Assembly: GCF_018691265.1 (NCBI RefSeq)
Contig: NW_024881282.1
Coordinates: 23,952,899 to 24,016,898 of the forward strand
Length of the DNA stretch: 64,000 nt
Direction: 5' to 3'
From: Tyto alba
Lineage: Eukaryota > Chordata > Aves > Strigiformes > Tytonidae
The notes under the pieces are model-generated. The model saw only the letters and a program-made list of their open reading frames with translations, did no database searches and was not told where the DNA came from. The translations under genes and the position numbers were made by a program. Numbering within the stretch: position 1 is the stretch's first letter; the number at the start of each line of letters is the position of its first letter. Shown piece by piece: positions 39,801 through 51,800 of the stretch.

Positions 39801-42800
39801 TCTACACATTCCAAGCATAATTATTATAAATAAGCGCTTAAGAATTCATTAGTAGGCAAGGGTATAGAAACAGATTTCTGTATCATTGCTCTGTGTGTGA
39901 TTTATTTTGCTTCACTCTGCCTGTCTAAAATTTAACGTCACGTCAGCTAGTTAACAGTTGTCCAGTACTAGTCATTCAATTAGTTCAATACCATCACTTA
40001 CCATTTTAAAAATGTATTCTCCACCAGACAGCAGTTTTATTCCTGTATCTTACAGTGATTGCATTGCCCTCTAGAAGTGTTTCTCATGCTATAGAGACAA
40101 CCTAGATATTTCAGATCAGATGCTTAGTTTTTAAATGAGATTTTAAAAGTTCATAGATTTCATAAGTTGAATGCATCTTCCTATAGCAAGGATTGATATT
40201 TTCATAAATCAAAGGTGCCTAAATACTGTGCTTTGGAATACATAAAAAGAGAATATTACCTGAAATTCGAGATGCTGATCAATATTGAGCTTCAATTGTG
40301 CCGCTGCTTATAATCTGTTGAAAATGTTATGCCAGACTCTTCATGCACACCAGATGAGAACTTGATTCATGGGCAGGAAGAATGTATCAAAATGTGTGTA
40401 CTGAAAACTAAATAAAACATCATCACACTGTGCTCAGATTAAAAAAAAAATTAAAAATAAAAAGAAATATAAGTTGCTTCTTGGGGCAATACATATAGAA
40501 GTGTGATTTTTTTTTTTTTTTCCTTATAAGATGGCCAATAATACCAGCCACACTTTGCTGCGTATACTAGTGATTATTTTTTAAAATATTTTTTTGAGTA
40601 AATTTCTTCATCTTTAATTATATAGGCTTGCAAAGAAGTTGAAAAGTCAACCACTCAAGTCAGACTTCACAATAGATTTAAAGCATGAGGTAAGCAGTGA
40701 TGTGATGAAAGAAAAAAGTGTCTCAAATCTGTATATTTGAATGGTGATAAATTATAATGGAAATAACAGATTTTTCTTAGACATTGCTAAATTGACTGCA
40801 ATGGCATGTTTAATTTCTTTCCCTTCCTTCAGAATATTGTAATACTTTATATTTCAAGCATAGAAGAATTCATGAATAAAGTAGCATCCATGTATGAGTA
40901 CATACGTGGTTGTATACAATAAGGTGTCTTCTCAGGCTTGCTCTCTGAAGGAGAGAAACTTCTAATTCATGAATTGTAAGCTGACCTGAATAGTATCTCA
41001 GATACTAGCCAGCCTCGCTCCCTTTCTAAATCAGACTCCAAGAGCTAAATGTGATGGAGTTTGGATTAAACAGTCTGAGGAACCTCACTGTTGTGTGAAC
41101 AATCAGCTCTGCAACTTGCAAGTCTGAACTTTTTTTTTTTTAAACTTTTGCACAAGTTTTAAACGATAGCTACTAGGTTTTTCAGAGAATAAGTGAGTTG
41201 ACTGAAAGGAACATGAGACTAAGGGGAGGGGGAGAATCTAAAAGTGTATCAGTGCTAATTTTTCTGAAGGTTTTTCATTTCTCTGCCTTCAGAATGTCTG
41301 TATTGTCACCAAAGTGAACTCCCAGGGTGGGGCAGGAGGATGAATCTGGAATAAGCTTGCTGATTTTGGCCTGAAATTATAAGTGATGTTGAATTCATTT
41401 TAATTTTTTAAAACTCCTGGAAGCCAGCTATCAATTATGGTTCTGGCCTAGAAAAAAACAAAACCAAAACCAAAGCAAACACTTTACTTTAAACTACTTT
41501 ATTCTGTAATGGTTATAAACTTTCTCAATTCCAACAGAAATCTACAGTGTATTTGCAGAGTATAAACTGGTAGCATATTTAAATGAACTTGGTTTTGTGC
41601 CAACGCTGTTCTTTCATATAGTTTCCCCTCTTTGACTGATGTATTTCTCAAAAGCAGCTGGATCCCTCTCAGCTTTCATTTTGCTACATAAAACAAGCCA
41701 ACAAACTGTTTCTTTCCTCCTTCTGATTTTTCTAAATGCAAGACCTTGGGGCTTCACACTGTTAATCTTCTTTTTATAAGTTACCTCAAAGTCCTGCGTA
41801 TATTCCCAGTATTCCAGTCTACCTCAGCACTGACAAAGCCTCTAAAAGTAGTGTCATTTAAAAAAAAAAAAAAAAAATCATTAACAGACATTTCTTTTAT
41901 GTGCCACAGATTGCTTAATGAAAAACAGTTGATCACTCGACTGGCAAAATTACTTTCATGCACTTATTATTCTGTTAGCAGTTCTTTGCATATGTTTCAT
42001 TTCAGATTTATTGCCATTGATAACCTACCTCGGCCCTGTAGTTATTCCTTCTGCACAGTCTTGTGTCTCCCTTGAGACAGTTCCATTCCCCCTCATTTAT
42101 TTTATAAATCACCATATTCTCCTTCTTAAATCATTTTTATCTCTACATCCTTCTTGTGTGAATCAAGATTGACAACAAATCAAAGAATATAAGCTGTTAT
42201 CTTTAATGATTGTGCGTAATGTTTAATTTATGAAGGATGATAAATGTTTTAAGAAATGTTTTAGTTTGATAGAGTCCTAATAACATGTGCCTCTAGTCTT
42301 TGGTGTTGTATTGTGCTCTGTATCAGGTTTTTTTCATCCTACTGCTTTCCAAGTCCCTATTTCTTATATCTGTAACATTTATGTCACTTTCCATGTGGAA
42401 GGCCTGTCTTACAAATATGGCAAAGGGTTTTGTCATGCTGCTGTTTATTTGTAGATTGTTTTTTAGACTTTTATGTAACTGCACGATATATAGCATATTC
42501 CCTGATGCTTATTCAAAACTGGAAGTGAATAATGGCTTTTCTGTATATCTAACGTAAGAACTGAACTGGGACTAAGATTAAGACTATTTTTTGTCCTTGT
42601 ATTGTAAATCCATTTCTTTAAATTTACGAACAGTCCATCATCCAGTTCTGTATCCAAAAATAGCACTCAAACCTCACTTCTGAAATATGATAGCTTCACA
42701 CCATTCTATGGCTTTCTGTTGAAGGTTTCATTGTTCAGTGGGAAATCCTAGCACATCATGAACTTTCATAAACAATTCATGTTAAGTTACAGTTGTTAAA

Positions 42801-45800
42801 TATTCTTTGTGCTGCAGGGGCATGGTTTCTTTGTTGGTTCCTGTGATAGACATTAACTCTGAATAGCTGAATTCTGAAGTAATACGATCCTAAAATGTAC
42901 TGGAAGCTCTTCAGAAATCCCATCCCTTGCTGTTATGTAGTCTTCCAGCTGCAAGGCAGGGTCAAGAACCACTTACATCCCTTAATGTGAATGTAGAGAC
43001 AAAGCAAAAAGATAACTTTGGAGATGTGTATGTGTGGGTTTTTTGGCTGCTCCTTACCACGAGCATGCATGCGTTACACGTAACTTTCATACTCCTGCAC
43101 TCCCAGCACTATCAACGGTATTTGTCTTAACTGCCACTCAGGCTCAAGCATTTTCTTCCCTGTAGAATGGCCTCTCCCTTTAGCACTTTGTTGAACTCAT
43201 CTGTAATGCTAAGATCACCTGTGTTTTCAGAAGCATTGCTAAAACAGCAAATGAACAGGCCACTTAATAATGGGGAGGCAAGGAGAAATTAGAACTTTTG
43301 AACTACAAAACTCATCATATTGAAAGAACCTGTGTCTGAGTTACAGTGGTTTAGCAAGTCGCTATCAGCTGAGCAGTGGTAGTGACCGCGTTTGTACTCA
43401 CAGCTCCCAGTTGTCTGCATCCTCTCAATTACAAGGAAAAGTGCAGTAATTTAAACAATTTTCAGTGCAATCAAACTAAATGTTTTTACTTTGCGGCTGA
43501 GGTGGTCTAAGAGTATATGTGTAGTTGTGACAGCCTAGTTGCAATCAGGAACTTGCTAAGAAGTTAGCATCTAATTGTGTTCTAGTATGTGACTGTACCC
43601 TATCAAAAGTTTTTCAAATCTGGAAGCTAAGTTTCAAAAATACGATTGTATTCTCAACCTTGCATCCAGTCCTAAAAGGGCCTGTAACAAACCGGCACTT
43701 CCATTCTATTCCCCCTGGTTCCAGAAATGGCTGTGTGCAGATAAGTTGGGATTTTCTGAGGAGGTTGAAACCTAAATGAGATGGTATTGTGGTTTAACCC
43801 CAGCCAGCAACTAAGCCCCACACAGCCACTCGCTCACTCCCCACTGGTGGGATGGGAGAGAGAATCGGAAGAGTAAAAGTGAGAAAACTCACGGGCTGTG
43901 ATAAAGAGAGTTTAATAGGCGAAGCAAAAGCCACTCACACAAGCAAAGCAAAACAAGGGATTCATTCACCACTTCCCATCGACAGGCAGGTGCTCAGCCA
44001 TCTACAGAGACAGCAAGGTATGCAGCTAGTTAATCAACTAAGGGACAAATCTTCTGCAGCATCCCCTATTTTTCAGTTTTTCTGCTAAGTTTGTCCTGTA
44101 ATATGATTTCTTTGTATGCCCTGAGAATTTTTATCCAGTTTCATTACTGATATAAATGGGTTTTATTTCCATAGATTGCCCTGTATATTTGGCAGAAAGG
44201 GGAAGGACCACATCTTACTCCAGTGCCTGAGTTCTGCACAGATGATGTGAATTCCTATAAGGTTGATCATTGTGCAACTACATTCAGTAATTTTCTGCCA
44301 CTGTGTGTAAGTACCATATTTTAAATACCACTTGCTTAGTAAAGGTAAGACTCTTACTCAAATGCATTATACTTGACTTTAAATATCTCAAACCTTAAGA
44401 AAATATTTTTCAATAAGTTAAAAAAAAAAGTTTGTTCTGGCATTATCTATCTTTGTATACGCTTTCAGCCTACAGAGGCACTGGATATTTCCTGGCAAAC
44501 AAATATTGCATATGCTTTAAAGGATCTTTCTACCACAATGTTTGTTCAGCCCAAGATCTATAAAGTATTTCTCCTTAGATTTCTTTGAGATACTGAAGTA
44601 CAGATAACCTTTTTTTCACAGGTGAGAATCTAAAACTTGTTGAGGCTAAAGATAAAATGTAAGATAGTATTTGTTGCATTGAAGTACAACCCATCTCTTT
44701 CACTTCTCGGAGAATATGATACTATGGGTTAAGTGTTGCTAGAGGCCAAAAAGTATTCCATGCTTCCAGGAGAGGAAATTTCTAGGTGCCAAAAAGGAAA
44801 ACAAATAAAAGTGTTTAAATGATTTTATTACAGTTGAGGAAACTCAGAGATTTCTAGTGTGTAGCATTTAAGCTTCTTTTTCCAAGTAGGATACAGTTCA
44901 ACATGTTTACATAGTGATTAATTTAGAAGAAATTAAGAAAATGTTCTTCTTCAGATGAGTCACTCTTAGTTCAACAGGTTCTACTACTTATTCTCTTTTC
45001 CTAATGATAGGTGATTTAGTTCACGTTAGAATACTACGTCAATGGAAAAAGTATTTCAATAATGTTATTTCAGGGATTTTAAACCACTAGTGACTTTTTT
45101 TCAAGAGACAGAAATGTACTTTCTTATATATCACTGGTATACTATTCTACCTCGTATGCTATACAATGAAAAGGTATTTTCTCTTTTATTATAGATGTAT
45201 GGACATATATATCCTATAAAATGTTACAGGCAGAGCCTGCAATTAAAACATTAATTTTTATTTTGTTTATATAGGGAGAGCCAGTGAAAAAGGAAGACGT
45301 TTTTGTTGCTGTAAAAACATGTCGGAAATTTCATGGTGACAGAAGTAAGTTGTTGGTTGGTTGAGGTAGTAGTTTTATACAATATAGTTTATGAAATTAC
45401 TGTTTTAAAAACAAGCTGATATATGCTGTCTGTTTTGCTCTTGGGACTAACTGTGTGCAGAATCCACTGAGAAACATGAAAGCTTCAGAATTGTAAACAG
45501 CTTATTTTTTGGGTAGAATTTTTTTTTTGCTATTCAGAGTTCTTCAAGAGTGCTGTAAAACATTTAAAAGTTGTGGTTGTTTGATGTTTCATCACTAGCG
45601 ATTGGTTGGCAAAAATCTTAAAATGGAGTATCTAAATTAAAAATACGCATAAAGTTAGCTTATATTGTAAGTTGGAGCTGTTGCAATATTAATTAATATA
45701 GCAGCTATTAATATTCTTCAGTGTGTTTCCCCCAGCTAATTGGTTCACTTCTGTTCATTGTACTAGCAGTGACAGTTGTGCAGCTGTATGGTGGCTGATT

Positions 45801-48800
45801 TAGAAATTTGAACAAGCTGAAAAGTCTTTCCCCTCCTCCTCCCTTTTGTCCTGCCCTCCCCTCCAGTAAAAGAGCGAGCAGCTTATGCTGTCATATTGCC
45901 TCTATCTGTTGTCACCCTATGCAATTGGATGTGCCCATCTGTTTTATAATGCTTGGAATGGGAAGTTTTGTTTCTTATAGAAATCTGGTCGTCTGTAGAA
46001 CTTTGTCCAAACTGTAGCCCAGATCAAGAGTTTCCCAAGCGTGCAACACTATCGCATGTTTCATCTGGAAATTGTAGTGTTATACGAGTAATGTTAGTCA
46101 CCATGGAAGTACAACCATGATATCCGTGGTAAAAACAACAAACAAGAAAAACTAGCACAGCCCAACAAGATACGTCCAGTGAGTATTACCTTCCTTCTCA
46201 GAGGCATGGAAAATAAAGACACAGATTGACACTCAGCTTCAGCTAATACACAGTAAGGCTCAGCTAAGTTGAGGTAGATCCATTGTCTACAAAATTTGGA
46301 AGGAAAAATTCCAAATCCACTAACTTAACAGAAGACATTCTGCCTACTTGATGCCACCTACCAGTTCATTCTAGTTTACTTCCAGACATTTTGTTATTAA
46401 GGAAATTCAGGAAGGGATTTATTTCCAGGAATTTACTTGAGCTTTGTGTTTCCTTGAATACTCAAGGTACATCATGTTGTCACCCTTAGGCTTAGTTTGG
46501 TCATAAAAGTAATTGAAAGTGATTATTACTGGCAAAAAAAAATTGAAAATGAAGTAATGGCTAGTAGTTGTACCAAGTTTGAGGGGATGTTTTGCCACAC
46601 CTACAGTCAGAGGAAACGATTCAGATAAGTTCTTTTCTTAACTAAATCTCCCTTTTTTAACGCATTCAAAACTAAGTTCTGTCACTTGTAAATTTAGATT
46701 GTTTGGCAGTTGCTGTTTTTTTCTTCAAAATAAGATTTATGGAATTTTATTCTTAATGTTACTGCACTTGTTGAAGGCACGTTTCTAGTATTTTAATCAC
46801 CTAATCATTAGTCTATCTTTAAAGTAGCTTTTGACAAAACAAAATTGACTGTCCTGTAATTGGAGTTCGCTGAAGAGTTCTCCTTTCTGGATCCATGCTT
46901 ATTTTCTTACATCAAAATTAAAATAAACAAAAAATCTAGAAAGTCAGAAAAGAACATAAGGTTTCAAAAAGATAGCGTAAACATCCTTCAAGAAACACCT
47001 GTTGAAGACTGAGGAAAATTCTTGAACTTTCCTCACAGCTTCCAGTGTTATACAATAGAGGATAATCTTACTCAAGATTTTGAAAGATTAATGGATGCCA
47101 GCTTCAGAGAGCTCTTTTTACCTGGTAAGTCATTTTCTATTGTATGCCAAAAACTACATTAGTGCAACACTAAGGCTTGCAATTCGATGTGCAAAAGCAG
47201 CTAAATTTTATTTAAGAATTTACTTCAGATACAACTCTCCTTACACGTAGTATATATGGTTATAAAAGAAAATTTCAAGACTGCAAACATACATCAGGGT
47301 TCTAGAGGTAGCACAGATAAAATATAATAAAGAGCTTAGAGCTGACCTTCTATAAATATCTCTGTAGTGCGGTATTAAAATTTCTATGTGATCACAAGTA
47401 TTAACACAAATTTATAAATATTTGCATCAATAGCTAGTCCAAAATTTCATATGGTTGTTCTTTCTTGGGAACATACAGGTTGTTAGGAATTCTGAAGTAT
47501 TGTGGGATTCAGTTTACAGTAGACGTTAGTCTGGATGGTGACACTTCAGTCAAAACAAGCAAGGAAATGAGAAAGACAGTTCAGCTAGTAGCCTCCTTGT
47601 TAGACCATTTAACTGGGGTGAGACTCCAGTCCTCGCTTCAGTGAACATTTTGTCATTTCTATAAAGAAGGGGGACGCCACCGAAGAAATTGAGAAGCTCA
47701 GTCTGTAATAGCAAATAGTTCTGTATGTTAAAGCACCCTACTGAGGTTGAGGTCCTTGGCTGGAGAAAGGTAAAACAGACTTTAGAGGTGCATCTCTTCT
47801 GCCAGGTGAAGGTTGGAAGCATTTTGTATGTCTATGATGCTTCTGTACTGGGGCCTTGTTTTCTGAAAGCTTTCTGGTTTTGTTTTCTCTAGAAACATTT
47901 TTTAAATAGAACAGTTCCACAAAATAAGAAAATAATTTCCTGCCTCTTTGTTTTCTTACTCTAGTTGGGGGTGCGGGGAAAAAGGTTTATGTGGCATTCT
48001 CTGCCAATTGATGCCTGATTATGCAATGTTATATGATGTAATGTGACTTTTTATTACATAAGAGATAGAGCTAATGCATTGTGAAATTCCTGGCTTTGCA
48101 TTTCAAAACTCCACTGTAACATATGAACAAATTTTTTGTATGCAATTCCCTTTGGATTCTCTATGCAAAAATTGAGTGCAGTTTTACATTTCTCTGAAAA
48201 CTTTTAAAAGCAGTATTGATCATTGCACAATGCTACAGAAGTGAAGTTATATTTTTTCCAAATATTAAAGTGTTTCCATTAGTGCATTGAGTTGGTATTA
48301 CTCTGTCTTAACAGTTACCTTTCAATTAATTTTAGTGTTATCAAACTGACTGTTGGTCAGTCACAAATAACAAATCCTTCAGGTCCCTGTGTGATCAGAG
48401 TAGAGGAAAGTGAGCAAGTAGGTAGGCTGCAGACAGCAAGTCAGGTGATGGATGATTCCATCAGGAGGCTAAAATGAGTTACTCACAAACATTGGAGTTA
48501 CAAAGCAGCAAAGGGAAGTTATGTACATATTTCCTTCATTTAAAGAACTGGTGAGTTGACCCTGGCTGGACACTGGGTGCCCACCAGAGCTGTTCAATCA
48601 CTCTCCCCCTCCTCAATTGGACAGAGGAGAGAAAATATAACAAAGGCTTGCGGGTTGAATAAGGACAGGGGGAGATCCCTCAGCAATTACCTTCACAGGC
48701 AAAACAGACTTAACTCGGGGAAATTAATTTAATTAATTGCCAATTAGAACTCAGAGTAGGATAATGAGAAATAAAACCAAATCTTAAAACACCTTCTGCT

Positions 48801-51800
48801 CACCTCTCCCTTATTCCCGGGCTTAACTTTACTCCCGATTTCTCTACCTCCTCCCCTCCAGGGGTGCAGGGGGACAGGGAATGGGGATTGCGGTCAGTTC
48901 AAAACACGTTTTTTCTGCCACTCCTTCCTCCTCAGGGAGGAGGACTCCTCACACTCGTCCCCTGATCCAGCATGGGGTCCCTGCCATGGGAGACAGTCCT
49001 ACATGAACTTCTCCAACCAGTTTTTCATGAACTGCTCCAGCATGGATCCCTCCCACGGGGTGCAGTCCTTCAGGAACAGGCTGCTCCAGCGTGGGTCCCC
49101 CACGGGGTCACTGGTCCTGCCACCAAACCTGCTCTGGCGTGGGCTTCCCACAGGGTCACAGCCTCCTTCAGGCACCCACCTGCTCTGGCGTGGGGTCTGC
49201 AGGTGGAGATCTGCTCCCCCGTGGACCCCCATGGGCTGCAGGGGCACAGCCTGCCTCACCACGGTCTTCACCAGGGGCTGCAGGGGGATCTCTGCTTTGG
49301 TGCCTGGAGCATCTCCTCTCCTCCTTCTTCACTGACCTTGGTGCCTGCAGAGCTGTTCCTCTCACATATTCTCACTCCTCTCTCCTGCTGCTGTTGTTTC
49401 ACACAGGTTTTTTTTTCCTCTTCTTAAATATGTTATCCCAGGGGTGCTACCACTGTCGCTGATGGGCTCAGCTTTGGTCAGTGCTGGGTCCCTCTTGGAG
49501 CCGGCGGGCACTGCCTCTGTCAGACACGGGAGAAGCTTCTAGCAGCTTCTCACAGATGCCACCCCTGTAGCCTCCCCCACTAACGAAACCTTGCCACACA
49601 AACCCAGTATAGCAGCAAACATCAAATTAGGTGATGGATGATTCTAGCGTGGGGCTAAAATGGGTTGTTCCCAAGCATCAGAGTTACATAGCAGCAAAGG
49701 GAAGTTATTTAAATATTTCCTTAAGCTAAAGAACTAGCTGCTACCAGTGAGACCTACTGGATGGTGTCAAAGATCGTAAAGCAGACAATGACAGTGGAAT
49801 GCAGTGTTTCAGAGTAGTTGCTCATCTAAGTCCACTTATTTTTTTGAAATGGAAAAAGGTCATTATTTTAATCTGATAGTTTTCTTCCAAACCCCCTGCT
49901 GGTGTTTGGCTTTTTTTGTGTTACCCATAATTTATTTATTTCTGAATATAATTTAAACAGTCATAACATCATTATTAGAATTTTGCACGATCAATTTTAA
50001 ATTAAATAAGAAAAGAATTGCTTTTGTAGAGAAGCATTAAGCACTCCTCCTTTGAATGGCATCTGCATTGGATCAAAATGGGTTGTATGATATTTATAAA
50101 TGTCCTTCTGTGAGCATGTCTCCAGAGACAGGTGCTTTTGAGCATTAACATGACATTGCTGTCAGATATGATGCATATAACACAAATGTAGCATTTCAAA
50201 AGGTGCATTTGCTCTTTTTCTGATTCAGAATATTTTATGTGCTGTACAGCTGGATATGCTGTTTTTAAAATGAGACATTTTCAATACTGGAAGAATGATT
50301 GATCTCTGATGGTGTTCATGCTGACGTGTGCTATAAAGTCTACCATAGCAAGTGTAAAAGTAAATGATTTCCATAGTTTGGTTGGCATAAATGTAAACAT
50401 CACAATTTTCAATGTAATACGAATGAAACTATAGTCATATTTTTTAAAGTAAATTTATTATTATATAAATAAAACTGCTGTGACTGGTTTTCATAAAAAT
50501 GTCAGATTGTTTCTCTCCAAATATTGTAGGAAAATAAAAAGAACATTTAGAACCATGATGCTGTATTTGAAACAGCTTTTTCATTACCATGTGTAGGAAT
50601 ATGTCAATTAACAAGGTGCACAGATGTTTTGATCAAGTATTTATTTTAATCAAGTTACTTGTGTTTCAATGTCAATGATTGTTTTGCAGTACCAGTTGTA
50701 AAGCAGACTTGGGAAAGAGAAGCTGCCCTTATTGAATACTACAGTGATTACGCAGACATCTCCATTCCCACTATAGATTTAGGTGTACCTAATACTGACA
50801 GAGGTGAGTTATTGACTGTTGTACTCAGTTTTACACAAATAACTGTCTAAAGATGGTAAGTTTTATGGATGATGTGTGTATTTCATGTATAGGACATAAT
50901 TTAGAAATTCTGTATTTTTATACCATTTCTATTTGGGCAGCATAAACTAAAAAAATGCTTTGCCACACAGGAAACGCGTGGAGAGTACAGTCTTCACCTG
51001 TGTAGGTAGAATGTTCTTTTTAGTAGAAACCTGAACACTGTGAGTATGAAAGCGTGGGACACTGATACACTCCAAGAGACAAAATTTGGTGTTATTAGTT
51101 GAGGTAAGAGTAACAGGTACTGAGTTATTGTCAACCTTGAATAAGATCTTCAGTAGTAGCACGAGTCATAGATTTATTTCAAAAGACCTCAGACAGTGGC
51201 AACTCGTTATTGAGCATAAACTACTTGCCATATGGTATTCAAATATTACGTGCTTGTGCCTAGTATGTCTTGGTTTAAGCACAAGAGTTTATTAATTTTA
51301 GTTTGTTTGTTTGTTTTTTTTTATTTGAGCTATCATTCTTAGGCTTATAGTCTCTGCTAGAGGCTATTACTCATCTTCTAAATTAGAAGTGCCCAAGATG
51401 TGGCCCGTTAGCTTTATCTGGCCCACTAGGTCAGGTGTTTTGATCTCTGGATTATTTCCAGCTTCCCAGCTGCCTTTTTTTTTTTTTTTTTTGTCCTCCA
51501 CAGGGTCTTTTAGAGGCGAATAGGCAGGGATTGCCATTTGCACAGGTGCAGTGTGACATGTGCAACCAGTGAGTGTCCTCAGGCTGTGGCAGACCTGCTG
51601 TGCATGGGTGGATCATCTGCAGAAGCTGTGCCCAGTAGTTCTAGTCACACCACGGGGAAGGGACCTTCCGCACTTGGCATTTGGGACCTGTGGGCTACTG
51701 GTGTTCTAAATTAAACAAATTGAGCTGAGTTTGCTCTAACACTGTTTTTGTCCATTTTTTGTGATGGAATATAAAAGAGATATCTTGGGTTTAATTTTGT

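Larger units (their letters stand above)
45345..50689 (+). other. B3GLCT intron 10
   Basis: The intron has 5345 nt. Its main feature is the LTR at 48552-49611 with duplicated flanks. The rest (45.4-48.4 and 49.8-50.6 kb) is AT-rich without recognised content. Confidence 0.85.

Noticed and set aside
48972..49462. Overlapping 123-151-codon frames as host genes
   Set aside because: They lie entirely inside the LTR and come from its repeated GC-rich units.
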